Shown piece by piece: positions 36,620 to 45,911 of a stretch of DNA of 64,000 nt. The position numbers and the translations under genes are program-made. Origin of the DNA: JAFIFT01 sp020051095 (GTDB lineage Bacteria > Pseudomonadota > Gammaproteobacteria > Legionellales > Legionellaceae); contig NZ_CAXMZT010000001.1 of the NCBI RefSeq assembly GCF_964199965.1, positions 310,001-374,000 of the forward strand, read 5' to 3'. Below the pieces are notes generated by a model. The model ran no database searches. It saw only the letters and a list, made by a program, of their open reading frames with translations, and was not told the DNA's origin. The number at the start of each line of letters is the position of its first letter. The first letter of the stretch is position 1.

Positions 36620-37133
36620 ACAAGTATTTTATGATGTTATTTGCGACAGCCTTAACGGTTAGTTTATCCGTCTCAAAACTAATATCAGCGAGCTCTTCAT
36701 AAAAAGGCTCTCTTTCCGATCTCAAATCTTCAAGCCTTGTCTCTAAATCAGGTGTTTGTAGGAGAGGCCGTTTGGTATCCCTTTTCGTTCGTTCATATTG
36801 TTGTTGCAAGGAGGTTTTCAAATAAATTACCGTGCCTCTTGCTGCTAGACAGTTGCGGTTTTCAGGAGTCATAATTACCCCACCGCCAGTCGCTAATACA
36901 ATGTTATTTAACTGAGTGAGCTCTTCTATCACTTTTTGTTCGCGCCGGCGAAATCCTTCTTCACCCTCGATATCAAAAATCCAGGCAACATCTGCGCCTG
37001 CGCGCTGTTCAATAACTTCGTCGGAATCATAAAACTCCAACTTCAATTCCTTCGCTAAAGTACGTCCAATAGTGCTCTTGCCAGCCCCCATGGGGCCAAT
37101 GAGAAAAATATTGCGAACTTTCATTATACTCAT
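36606..37133 (-). CDS. aroK: shikimate kinase
   Basis: 175 residues with P-loop GPMGAGKSTIGR, shikimate-binding DSDEVIEQR, GEEGFRRRE and the ATGGGVI motif, then the lid TKRPLL. AroK phosphorylates shikimate at O3. It follows pilQ after 210 AT-rich bases and leads the aroK-aroB-damX group, so it probably has its own promoter there. Confidence 0.97.
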   Translation of the reverse strand: MSIMKVRNIFLIGPMGAGKSTIGRTLAKELKLEFYDSDEVIEQRAGADVAWIFDIEGEEGFRRREQKVIEELTQLNNIVLATGGGVIMTPENRNCLAARGTVIYLKTSLQQQYERTKRDTKRPLLQTPDLETRLEDLRSEREPFYEELADISFETDKLTVKAVANNIIKYLYGES

Positions 37134-37343
37134 GTTTATAAAACCCTATAATTTACTGATAAAAGAGGCATGCTTTTACCAGGCATAATTTAATATAAAC
37201 TTTCCGTCGCAATGACTCAGTTTCTGAATCGATTATCCATATTTTTAAAAATATTTGATTAATTTAACCCTGATATCTGAAAATGCATCAGCTTGTTAAT
37301 TCAATCAAAGCCCTATTTTTATGAATAGGTGTTTTCGAATTAA

Positions 37344-39497
37344 TTAATTATGTTTAACTGGCTTGCCAAACTTATCCAGCTCAACTTTTGCATAATTCGC
37401 CTTCCCTCTTCCCTCAACCGTCGTAATAGTTAGGGTGTTTGTTATAATCTTTGGCGTAATAAAAATCAAGAGTTCTTCATTTTCAAAAGAGACCGTTCGA
37501 TTTCTAAAGAGGTGACCAACTAGCGGTAATTCCCCTAAAAATGGGACACGATTAACCGCTTGATTTTTCTCTTGCTCATAGATACCACCAAGTACAATTG
37601 TTTGTCCATTATTAACTAAAACATTTGTTTGAATTTCTTTGGTGTTAATAGCTGGCACGCCATTAAATGTTTGCGTGGATGGGATATCCTGATTAATTTG
37701 TAAATCCATCATGATTTTTCCATCCGGCGTAATTTGTGGCGTCACTTTTAAGCTTAATACAGCCTTTTTGAATGCAACCGCTGTTGCACCACTTGAGGTT
37801 GCTTGTTGATAGGGGATCTCCTGACCTGATTCAATGACTGCCGCCTGTTGATTGGTCGTAATGAGTCGAGGGCTTGCTATCACTTGACCTTTACTTTCTG
37901 TTTCAAGTGCCGATAATTCTAAATCAAGCAATATACCATCACCTAACTTAGCCAATGCAATACCAACCGAGGCGGGAGTACCCGTAACCGGTGCTGCAGC
38001 CAGATCGAGATTTAACCGGTTTGTCAACGGCGCAACGTTTGCGGGTGCAATCCCTTGCTCTAACTGGTTAGCACCAGCCAGTGTACCACTTAAGTGGGTC
38101 GGGCGTGATATACCAAAACGTATCCCCAGATCTTGAGAAAAGTCTTTGGTAACTGTCACAATTCTTGACTCGATTAAAACCTGTTTAACAGGGATATCAA
38201 GTTTTGAAATGAGTTCACGCATCTCTTCAATTTTAGAGCTGGTATCTTGAATCCAAATGGTGTTCGTTCGAGTATCCACACTGACTGTGCCTCGGTCGGA
38301 TAACAATGAATTGCTCTTATCTTTAATAAGACCTGCTATTTCGGAAGCTTTTGCATAGTTGATTTGAATTAAATCCGATCGCAAGGGTGCTAGTTTTTTA
38401 ACTTCTTCTTGCGATTCAAGTTCTTTCTTTTCTCTCGCCATTATCTCAGTCGCAGGGGCAATTAACATAACATTGCCATTTCTTCGTTTGTCTAATGATC
38501 GCGTGGTGAGAATGATATCTAAAGCTTGATCCCAAGGCACTTCATTAAGACGGATAGTGATATTTCCAGAAACAGAATCCGAAACAACCATATTAATACC
38601 TGTAAAGTCAGCTAATAGCTGTAGAACCGATCTGACCGGTATATCTTGGAAGTTTAGAGAAATTCGCTTGCCTGTAAATACTTTTTTCTTCAACTTAGCA
38701 GCCTTAATTTCTTCTTCTGTAAGTGGAAAAACATCGACGATAAAGTGATTATCAACCTGATAGGCGAAATGACCATAATCACCTTTGTTTTCCACAACAA
38801 TTTCAGTACTGTTACCCACTTGTCGGGCAATAAACATTTCCGCTGGCGAATGAAAATCCCTGACATCATATTTATGTGACAATTGACTTGGCAAACGTGT
38901 GCTCTTCATATCAATATTAATTTTATTACCCACCTGAGTAACATCCACCGGCGTACCACTTTGAGACAGATCGATAATTAAGCGACCACCCTTTTTGCCA
39001 GTACCTCTAAATCGAAGGTCAGTTACACGATATCGCGCGTTAACGGGACCATTCGCAACAAACACTTCCTTTGAAGGTTGCGATATTCGATCGATTTTTC
39101 CACTGATTGTTAACGAGTATGTATTACCATGACGATGGCCTGTATAAGCAACTGAATCGGATAAATCAAGAATCGCCCTAACTCGATTACCCACACCTAC
39201 AACTCGATATTTAAGTAATGTTGCTAATTTAATATCTTGCGTGCGGATATTGCCAGGCAATTCATTTTCAGAATTGATAAAATCAAGCACTAACCTAGAT
39301 GGCTTTTGCGTAATAAAACTTGCCGGCATTTGCGTTAACGGTTGACTAAATTTAAAATCCATGCGCACTCGATTATCGGGCAATGGTATCACCTTAACAC
39401 CAACCAATGCGTTTTCCTTGGCTAAAGCCAGGCCTGGGCTCATCATGAGTATTAACATAACGGCACTGATTAATTTTCGCAAAGGACACTCCTTCAA
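37344..39497 (-). CDS. pilQ: type IV pilus secretin PilQ
   Basis: 717 residues. A signal peptide (to about ALAK) is followed by two AMIN domains that bind peptidoglycan (about 30-265), an STN-like domain around ISLNFQDIPVRSVLQLLADF, an N1 domain, and the secretin domain with VPFLGELPLVGHLFRNR near 660. PilQ forms the outer-membrane pore through which the pilus, and incoming DNA in competent species, passes. It is the last gene of pilMNOPQ, with a 1-base gap to pilP. Confidence 0.97.
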   Translation of the reverse strand: MKECPLRKLISAVMLILMMSPGLALAKENALVGVKVIPLPDNRVRMDFKFSQPLTQMPASFITQKPSRLVLDFINSENELPGNIRTQDIKLATLLKYRVVGVGNRVRAILDLSDSVAYTGHRHGNTYSLTISGKIDRISQPSKEVFVANGPVNARYRVTDLRFRGTGKKGGRLIIDLSQSGTPVDVTQVGNKINIDMKSTRLPSQLSHKYDVRDFHSPAEMFIARQVGNSTEIVVENKGDYGHFAYQVDNHFIVDVFPLTEEEIKAAKLKKKVFTGKRISLNFQDIPVRSVLQLLADFTGINMVVSDSVSGNITIRLNEVPWDQALDIILTTRSLDKRRNGNVMLIAPATEIMAREKKELESQEEVKKLAPLRSDLIQINYAKASEIAGLIKDKSNSLLSDRGTVSVDTRTNTIWIQDTSSKIEEMRELISKLDIPVKQVLIESRIVTVTKDFSQDLGIRFGISRPTHLSGTLAGANQLEQGIAPANVAPLTNRLNLDLAAAPVTGTPASVGIALAKLGDGILLDLELSALETESKGQVIASPRLITTNQQAAVIESGQEIPYQQATSSGATAVAFKKAVLSLKVTPQITPDGKIMMDLQINQDIPSTQTFNGVPAINTKEIQTNVLVNNGQTIVLGGIYEQEKNQAVNRVPFLGELPLVGHLFRNRTVSFENEELLIFITPKIITNTLTITTVEGRGKANYAKVELDKFGKPVKHN

Positions 39498-39498
39498 A

Positions 39499-40014
39499 TT
39501 ATTTTAATTTTAAAGTGATGATTTTCTTTTCCCATTTTCCAACAATCTTAATGGTTTCCTCTAGCTTTAAAGTTTCATCAGTTAACTGGATAATTCGGCC
39601 ATAATTTTTGCCCATAAAGTCGCCAACTTTTACCCGGAAAATCCGACCATTCGGTGCTTGAATTAGTCCCCATCTCGCCTGACTATCATCTAGTGTACCG
39701 ACAAATTTAAGGGAATCAAGTGCAAAGTTTTCTAAAGGCTGTTTAGGCCTTGATTGATCAGGGGCATTAACATCAACCTTTTCTTTCTGTTCCTCTCTCA
39801 TTGGCGTAAATGGACTGCGTCGCTTTAAATGCTCAGGATAACTAAATTGATCGGGCACTTTAAATTCAGGAATTGGTTCGACAGGTGCCCCTTTACGTTT
39901 CTTAACATCAAAAATATAACGATTTAAATCATCATGACTATCACTGCACGAAGTCAACGTGGCTAAGATAACACTAAACAAACAGACCTTTTTTATCTTA
40001 TTGTAGTTAATCAT
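39499..40014 (-). CDS. pilP: type IV pilus assembly lipoprotein PilP
   Basis: 171 residues. The lipoprotein signal ends in the lipobox LTSC (cysteine near residue 23). A proline-rich flexible segment is followed by the PilP beta domain (DSLKFVGTLDDSQARWGLIQ, then VKVGDFMGKNYGRI). PilP links the inner-membrane PilN/PilO pair to PilQ. It overlaps pilO by 4 bases. Confidence 0.95.
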   Translation of the reverse strand: MINYNKIKKVCLFSVILATLTSCSDSHDDLNRYIFDVKKRKGAPVEPIPEFKVPDQFSYPEHLKRRSPFTPMREEQKEKVDVNAPDQSRPKQPLENFALDSLKFVGTLDDSQARWGLIQAPNGRIFRVKVGDFMGKNYGRIIQLTDETLKLEETIKIVGKWEKKIITLKLK

Positions 40015-40604
40015 ATCGCACGGTACCGGTAGATTTTAGCGGTGATGCTCATAACTAATAGCTCACCTTGGTTATTATCCCTTTTAATGCGCTTTTCAAT
40101 CACAAAGTCATGTAATGTAACAATTCGGCTTAATTGGGCAATTCGGCTTAAAAATATGGCTAATTGATGATAGGAACCTACGACTGTAATTTTAATTGGT
40201 AACTCAATATAGAAATCAAATTGTTGTTCTGCTTGTGGTGCAAATAATTCAAAAGACAGACCACTTTGTAATCCCGTTTTAGAAATATCTTCTAATAAAC
40301 CAGGCATTTCATGTTTCGCTGGTAATTGTTGCAACATTTGACCAAATCGTTTTTGCATTTCAACCAATTGTTCTTTATACACTGTCAAATTGACCGCTTG
40401 GCGTTGTTTGCGCTCAAATTCTCGTTTTAGTTCTGTTTCTTGCTGTTGCAAGAGACCGTATTGTTCCTGACTTGGCTTAATTAAAACCCAATAACCAATG
40501 GCAATAACAAAGATCGCACAAAGTAAGCATATGGCATACTTGACGGGAGCCGGCCATTGACCAATGTTATCAAGTGTTAACTCATTAATGTTAATATCTG
40601 CCAT
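40011..40604 (-). CDS. pilO: type IV pilus inner-membrane protein PilO
   Basis: 197 residues: a short cytoplasmic start, one membrane helix (about 24-44, AICLLCAIFVIAIGYWVLI), a coiled coil with many Gln/Glu residues (about 50-95), and a ferredoxin-like domain with YHQLAIFLSRIAQLSRIVTL. PilO pairs with PilN in the alignment subcomplex. A 15-base gap separates it from pilN. Confidence 0.95.
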   Translation of the reverse strand: MADININELTLDNIGQWPAPVKYAICLLCAIFVIAIGYWVLIKPSQEQYGLLQQQETELKREFERKQRQAVNLTVYKEQLVEMQKRFGQMLQQLPAKHEMPGLLEDISKTGLQSGLSFELFAPQAEQQFDFYIELPIKITVVGSYHQLAIFLSRIAQLSRIVTLHDFVIEKRIKRDNNQGELLVMSITAKIYRYRAI

Positions 40605-40619
40605 TATCGCTATCTCATA

Positions 40620-41165
40620 TCAAAGTGATTTTAGGTAGAAACTTAATACAAACTCATTCTTTTCCCGGATTTTTTGATTTTTTCTCTTTTTAATTTCCGT
40701 TAAAACCGGTGATTGAATCCACTTATCCTTTTCAATTTTTCTCATCAACAACGAAATGTTAGAATTTGATTCAGAATAGCCATAAATGGTTACATAATTA
40801 TCTTTTCTTTCGACCTTGGTGACATAAATAGCACTGGGCATAACCTCTACCAGCTCATCAAACAGATGCACTGTCAGCGGTCGAGTGGCTTGTAAATTTT
40901 GAACGATATTCATTCTTGAAATCAGAGCCTGCTTGACTTCTTTTAGCTTTTTGATTTCTGAAATTTGACGATCAAAGCGATTAATTTCTTGTTTTATACG
41001 GTGATTTCTTTGTGTTTGATTGTCAATTAACGTATTCATATAATAGTTCGCTAAAACAACCACACCAACCGCAGCAACAAGGACCCCAGCGATAAGCGTT
41101 GTAAATTGTTTCTTTTCTTGTTCGCGTTTAAGTTCGCGCCAGGGAAGTAGGTTAATTTCTGTCAT
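40620..41165 (-). CDS. pilN: type IV pilus inner-membrane protein PilN
   Basis: 181 residues from the start MTEINLLPWRELKREQEKK, whose INLLPWR motif binds the groove of PilM; an upstream in-frame start would bury it behind ten extra residues. One membrane helix (about 22-42), a coiled coil and a ferredoxin-like domain follow. The start overlaps the pilM stop in ATGA, so the two partners are translationally coupled. Confidence 0.95.
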   Translation of the reverse strand: MTEINLLPWRELKREQEKKQFTTLIAGVLVAAVGVVVLANYYMNTLIDNQTQRNHRIKQEINRFDRQISEIKKLKEVKQALISRMNIVQNLQATRPLTVHLFDELVEVMPSAIYVTKVERKDNYVTIYGYSESNSNISLLMRKIEKDKWIQSPVLTEIKKRKNQKIREKNEFVLSFYLKSL

Positions 41166-42226
41166 TTGTCCAACTTCCTTAAGGCCAAGCCGCATGCAAC
41201 CAATAAAGCGGGTGCATTTAGCTCCAGATCAGCCTGTTTTGAAGGTGGGTCTACATTCATATTTTTAAAAGGATTAAGGTGAGCAGTTGGAACGCTAACA
41301 GACGCTTCTACTGCTTTATCTAATCCAGGGGAACATGACACCCCACCAGCCAATAGAATGTAGTCGATATATTGATGAGAACTAGTTGAGAAGAAAAATT
41401 GTAACGTCCGCTTAATTTGTACCATGAGTGATTCTTGAAATGGTTGCCATACCTTTTTGTCAAAATCATCGGGTTTCCCATGGATACACATTTGTGCGGC
41501 TTCATATTGGTTCACTTTATAAACTTTCATGATCGATTGAATTAACTGATTTCCACCAAATTCTTCTTCACGAGAAAATATAATTTTCATTCCATCTAGG
41601 ACAAATAAATGGGTGTTCTTAGCGCCGATATCGACAATCGCAATAACTTTATCAACACCTTCTGCAGGAAGCTGCTGGGACACCTCAGCAACCACTCTTT
41701 CAACGGCATAAGATTCCACATCAATCACCATCGCTGTTAAACCGGCGAGATGAGCTACTTCAACGCGATTATCAACATTGGTGGCGCGTGAGGCAACCAT
41801 TAACACATCAAGCATGGAGGCATTTTTTGCCGAAGGTCCTATCACCTGAAAGTCTAGATTAATTTCATCAATTGAATAAGGAATATATTTGTCTGCTTCT
41901 AGAATAACAATCTCTTCCATTTCGTCTTCATTGAGTCCTTCATTTAGCTGAATGACACGTGTGATGACAGCCGAATCAGGAATTGCAAAAGCGGCTTGCT
42001 TAGAGGTTAGCTTTTCCCTTGAAATAACGCGACGTATCGCATCGGCAACCATTTGATGGTTAACAATCATCCCTTCTTCAAAGGCTTCTTCAGGCACAGG
42101 CTCTATGCCAAAACCCTTCACAGAATATTGGTCATTGTTTCTTTCTAACTCTAAGATTTTAACGGACTGCGAACTGATATCAATCCCGAGCATCGATTGT
42201 GATTTGGGGCCAAACCATTTCAGCAC
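41162..42226 (-). CDS. pilM: type IV pilus actin-like ATPase PilM
   Basis: About 354 residues of the FtsA/actin-like fold: LGIDISSQSVKILELERN near the start, IAIVDIGAKNTHLFVLDG near 195 and DYILLAGGVSCSPGL near 285. PilM is a cytoplasmic ATP-binding protein that recruits PilN. The GTG at 42224-42226 is chosen because GGGAG lies 9 bases upstream; a TTG 9 bases earlier directly abuts that site. It is the first gene of pilMNOPQ and divergent from the coiled-coil ORF and PBP1A. Confidence 0.94.
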   Translation of the reverse strand: MLKWFGPKSQSMLGIDISSQSVKILELERNNDQYSVKGFGIEPVPEEAFEEGMIVNHQMVADAIRRVISREKLTSKQAAFAIPDSAVITRVIQLNEGLNEDEMEEIVILEADKYIPYSIDEINLDFQVIGPSAKNASMLDVLMVASRATNVDNRVEVAHLAGLTAMVIDVESYAVERVVAEVSQQLPAEGVDKVIAIVDIGAKNTHLFVLDGMKIIFSREEEFGGNQLIQSIMKVYKVNQYEAAQMCIHGKPDDFDKKVWQPFQESLMVQIKRTLQFFFSTSSHQYIDYILLAGGVSCSPGLDKAVEASVSVPTAHLNPFKNMNVDPPSKQADLELNAPALLVACGLALRKLDK

Positions 42227-42263
42227 GACTCGCAACTCCCTTTTTATATTTGTTATTCTTAAA

Positions 42264-42278
42264 TAGGGTTGTACCCTA
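42264..42278. promoter_or_regulatory. palindrome upstream of pilM
   Basis: TAGGGTTGTACCCTA is a perfect 6+3+6 dyad located 38 bases upstream of the pilM start, between the divergent genes. It may be an operator or an RNA hairpin in the pilM leader. No known regulator motif was recognised. Confidence 0.4.
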
Positions 42279-42461
42279 ATCTTTTCATGTTAGCTGAAAG
42301 TTTAATAAATAGAAATAGATACGTTTAATTTATTGGTATGGATGGTCCAAAAAGATAATAACATTAATCTATTAGATAATTTTTGCAAAAAAGTCTTGCA
42401 TCATCGGTTTGGTAATGTTTTACTCTAGTTGTCTTTGATTGCATTAAAACAGGAGTTTTGC

Positions 42462-43247
42462 ATGACTGATTTTCAGCTATTTATCAATGAATTAACACGT
42501 TTTCCTCTCAACTATCTCAAACAAGTTGGGTGCTCAATTTCGGAAGCTGACTTTACATCATTTAATTCATATAAAACAGACTCAAAATACATTGAAAATC
42601 GTTTTGCACAGTTTAATGAAGAAGCTAAGAAATATGGCAGCGCTCGTATGCAATTAATTGAGTATGTTGTCAAAGCGATTTGCAATTGGCGTGAGAGTGC
42701 CTACGACATTGACAAATTTACTCAAAATCGGGATAAACTCGAAAAATCAATGGGTGAATTGTTAGCAAACTTATCACTTTTATTAGAAACTTCTAACAGC
42801 AATAGCATTGAAATTGATTCTGAACAGCTAGGTCACTATTCTTTGATAGGTTTAAAACCATCATGGACTAAAGCGAGTCGTGGCAATATTGCAATCACAT
42901 CTTTTTTTGAAACAATAAAACCGATATATAAACAACAAGAAGATGTTAAAGCAATTTTAGATGATCATTATAACTTTTTTGAAAAGTTAGCCAATAAATC
43001 GTCTGATACAAAAGCAGAAATACCACAACCTAACAAAGAATTGGAAGAAACCCAGTTAGCTTTGAAAAGCCTCCAACAAGAATACCAACAATTAAAAGAA
43101 TTAAATGAACAACAGCTGCGAACTCAACAAGAAGCCTCAGCAAACACTTCCAAGGCCTTACCATCACAGCTTGGGCTGCTAAAAGACTCGACCAAAACCT
43201 CATCAGAGTCACAAAAAACAACTGTAACTATGAGTAAGTGGTTATAG
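42462..43247 (+). CDS. uncharacterised cytoplasmic protein with C-terminal coiled coil
   Basis: 261 residues, not recognised. The start is set by AGGAG 6 bases before the ATG at 42462; an earlier TTG has no ribosome binding site. The N-terminal 190 residues are mostly helical and polar (FQLFINELTRFPLNYLKQVG at the start). Residues about 195-235 form a glutamine/glutamate-rich coiled coil (LEETQLALKSLQQEYQQLKE), ending in a Ser/Thr/Lys-rich tail. There is no signal peptide or membrane segment. It sits alone between the divergent pilM and PBP1A genes, which are neighbours in many gammaproteobacteria, so it appears to be a lineage-specific insertion. Confidence 0.7.
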   Translation: MTDFQLFINELTRFPLNYLKQVGCSISEADFTSFNSYKTDSKYIENRFAQFNEEAKKYGSARMQLIEYVVKAICNWRESAYDIDKFTQNRDKLEKSMGELLANLSLLLETSNSNSIEIDSEQLGHYSLIGLKPSWTKASRGNIAITSFFETIKPIYKQQEDVKAILDDHYNFFEKLANKSSDTKAEIPQPNKELEETQLALKSLQQEYQQLKELNEQQLRTQQEASANTSKALPSQLGLLKDSTKTSSESQKTTVTMSKWL

Positions 43248-43325
43248 TGGTTAAAGACATTGGTGACACTTAATGAATGCTTAACCGTGTACTTATATGA
43301 AAAATTAGCTAATAATATTCATTTG

Positions 43326-43340
43326 CCGGTATAATACCGG
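43326..43340. promoter_or_regulatory. palindrome containing a perfect -10 box before mrcA
   Basis: CCGGTATAATACCGG is a 7+1+7 perfect dyad 26 bases before the PBP1A start. Its centre holds TATAAT (43330-43335), so a protein bound to the dyad would cover the -10 element. There is no strong -35 hexamer. It is read as a promoter with overlapping operator, by inference from symmetry and position. Confidence 0.45.
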
Positions 43341-43365
43341 GTAATTTACTTAATGTGCTAACATC

Positions 43366-45723
43366 ATGAAAAAAATTGGATACTTTTGGCGAACTGGTTT
43401 ATGGGCGCTTATTAGCTTATCATTTGCGATTTTGCTGATGGTCATCATTCTATATATCTATGCCTCAAGCCAATTACCAGATGTTGAGTCGTTAAAAACG
43501 GTTCAGTTGCAAGTGCCATTACGCATTTATACTAAAGATGGTTTATTAATCCAGGAATACGGTGAAAAAAAACGTATTCCTGTCGATTATAAAGACATTC
43601 CGCAGGATCTTGTCCATGCCGTTCTGGCCACCGAAGACCAGCGATTTTTTGAACATCCTGGTGTCGACATCATGGGTCTTGGTCGTGCTGCGATTAGCGT
43701 CATCCAATCCGGCAGTAAATCGCAAGGTGGTAGTACCATTACCATGCAAGTTGCTAGAAATTTCTTCCTCAGCCGCAAAAAGACCTATTTTCGAAAATTT
43801 AATGAAATTTTATTAGCCATCAAAATCGACCGTGAATTAAGTAAAGAAAAAATTCTTGAGTTGTATTTTAATAAGGTCTATTTAGGAAACCGTGCCTACG
43901 GCGTGGGCGCTGCAGCGATGGTCTATTATGGTAAGTCTCTTAAAGAACTAACCCTCGCCCAGAAAGCGATGATTGCGGGACTCCCTCAAGCACCTTCGAC
44001 CCAAAACCCAATTGCTAATCCACTGGCCGCCAAAAAACGCCGGAATCATGTATTAGAACGATTATTAGAAGAAGGGTTCATCACAAAAGAAGCCTATGCC
44101 GAAGCCATCAACGAGCCTATCACCGCAAAATACCACGGAACAACCATTGACGTCGAAGCACCCTATGTGGCGGAGATGATACGTAACTCGTTGTACCAAC
44201 ATTTCGGACCAGATGCATACACAAAAGGATACAAAGTATACACCACCATTGATAGTAAAATGCAGCAAGCTGCTAATCAAGCAGTTGAGGATGGACTTAT
44301 CGCTTATGATAAACGACATGGATATCGCGGACCAATTGCCAATGTTGGCGATGTCCATGAAGAAAAAATGGATAGTGTTTACACCATTTTAAAGCAATAT
44401 CCAATCATACAAGATTTAACACCTGCGGTCGTCGTGTCAGTCCAAAATAAGCAAGCCAAATTGCTTTCAAGACAGTCAACAAATATTCAATTAAATTGGT
44501 CAGGTATGAGCTGGGCACGCCCTACTCTACGCCATGGATGGGTAGGAAAATCACCTCAAACCGCCAATGAAATATTAAAAGTAGGCGATGTCGTCTATGT
44601 GCGCAAAATTGGCGATGAGTGGGAGTTGGCACAACTTCCTGAAATTGAAGGTGCTTTAATTGCGATGCGTCCAAATGACGGCGCCATCCAAGCACTTGTC
44701 GGTGGGTTTAATTTCCAAAAAAGCAAATTCAACCGGGTTACCCAGATGGAGCGACAGCCAGGCTCAAGCTTCAAACCCTTTGTTTACGCTGCAGCGTTAA
44801 ATAAGGGTTATACCTTAGCCACATTAGTAAACGATGCCCCTATCGTTATGCAAGATCCGTCCCAAGCGGGTTTATGGCGCCCTCATAATGCTAACCGTAC
44901 CTTTGGTGGCCCAACTCGGCTAAAACAAGGTTTAATTCGATCACGCAACTTGGTTTCAATACGAATCCTAAACGATATCGGCATAGACTACGCCATCGAC
45001 TTTATTTCAAAATTTGGATTTGATAAAAATTCCTTACCTTATTCATTATCGCTCGCATTAGGCAGCTTATCGGTGAGTCCTTTACAAATTGCGACGGCTT
45101 ATTCGGTATTTGCTAATGGTGGCTATTTAGTGGATCCTTATCTTATCGTAAAAATTACAGACTCTGATGGCAACATCATCCTCAAAGCAAATCCCGAAAT
45201 TGCTTGTGCATTAGACTGTGATAAAAGGAAAACGAAAGCAAAACAAGTCATACCGAATGATTTGGCCTTCCTGATGACTACCGCTCTACGCGATGTCGTA
45301 CAAAAAGGGACAGCCAGAGCAGCCAAAACACTTAAAAGAGAGGATATTGCTGGCAAAACAGGAACCACCAACGAACAAGTCGATACATGGTTTTCAGGGT
45401 ACACCCCTGATTTAGTTAGCACTGTCTGGGTTGGGTATGACAACCCTCGTTCAGTTCATGAGTATGCTGCCCAGCTGGCTCTTCCGATGTGGGTGGATTT
45501 TATGAAACGCATTATGGATAAACTGCCTATCAGAGATCTAGCGCCTCCTGCAAATGTCGTTGCGATTCCAATCGATGAGAATACAGGGCAACTTGCGAAA
45601 GCTAACCAACCTCACACAATCATTGAATTTTTCCGCGAAAATGAAAAGCCGAATGATGATACAGGATACACACCTGTCAACGATCAATTCGACCAAAGCG
45701 ATGTGGAAGAGAATCTGTATTAG
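43366..45723 (+). CDS. mrcA: penicillin-binding protein 1A
   Basis: 785 residues, a class A bifunctional murein synthase. An N-terminal anchor (about 10-32) is followed by a GT51 glycosyltransferase domain with EDQRFFEHPGVD and GGSTITMQVARNFFLS, an OB-like insert (about 310-420), and a transpeptidase domain with QPGSSFKPF (catalytic Ser), SRN and AGKTGTTNEQ. It polymerises and cross-links peptidoglycan at the inner membrane. It is divergent from pilMNOPQ apart from the inserted coiled-coil gene. Confidence 0.97.
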   Translation: MKKIGYFWRTGLWALISLSFAILLMVIILYIYASSQLPDVESLKTVQLQVPLRIYTKDGLLIQEYGEKKRIPVDYKDIPQDLVHAVLATEDQRFFEHPGVDIMGLGRAAISVIQSGSKSQGGSTITMQVARNFFLSRKKTYFRKFNEILLAIKIDRELSKEKILELYFNKVYLGNRAYGVGAAAMVYYGKSLKELTLAQKAMIAGLPQAPSTQNPIANPLAAKKRRNHVLERLLEEGFITKEAYAEAINEPITAKYHGTTIDVEAPYVAEMIRNSLYQHFGPDAYTKGYKVYTTIDSKMQQAANQAVEDGLIAYDKRHGYRGPIANVGDVHEEKMDSVYTILKQYPIIQDLTPAVVVSVQNKQAKLLSRQSTNIQLNWSGMSWARPTLRHGWVGKSPQTANEILKVGDVVYVRKIGDEWELAQLPEIEGALIAMRPNDGAIQALVGGFNFQKSKFNRVTQMERQPGSSFKPFVYAAALNKGYTLATLVNDAPIVMQDPSQAGLWRPHNANRTFGGPTRLKQGLIRSRNLVSIRILNDIGIDYAIDFISKFGFDKNSLPYSLSLALGSLSVSPLQIATAYSVFANGGYLVDPYLIVKITDSDGNIILKANPEIACALDCDKRKTKAKQVIPNDLAFLMTTALRDVVQKGTARAAKTLKREDIAGKTGTTNEQVDTWFSGYTPDLVSTVWVGYDNPRSVHEYAAQLALPMWVDFMKRIMDKLPIRDLAPPANVVAIPIDENTGQLAKANQPHTIIEFFRENEKPNDDTGYTPVNDQFDQSDVEENLY

Positions 45724-45911
45724 TCACTGTAAAGCTATTTTGTGCTGATGGAGCATCACATTGTCGAAGATAAGGTTAGGAACGATGATTTACTGATCCG
45801 ACGCTTTATTAGAGCCAATCCCAAGCATATGGAATAATCAATGAAACGTTGGGTTAAACATAAAACCCATGGATTATATGGAATTTTTTAAATAAAAAGT
45901 GGTTTTCGGTA
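45724..45911 (+). other. gap after mrcA with possible gene remnant
   Basis: 188 bases between mrcA and the IS. A frame from ATG 45749 codes for 29 residues (MEHHIVEDKVRNDDLLIRRF onward), and after its stop the same frame continues for 18 codons before another stop (SMKRWVKHKTHGLYGIF). It could be the decayed end of a gene cut by the IS, but I cannot name the family, and no ribosome binding site stands before it. Confidence 0.25.
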
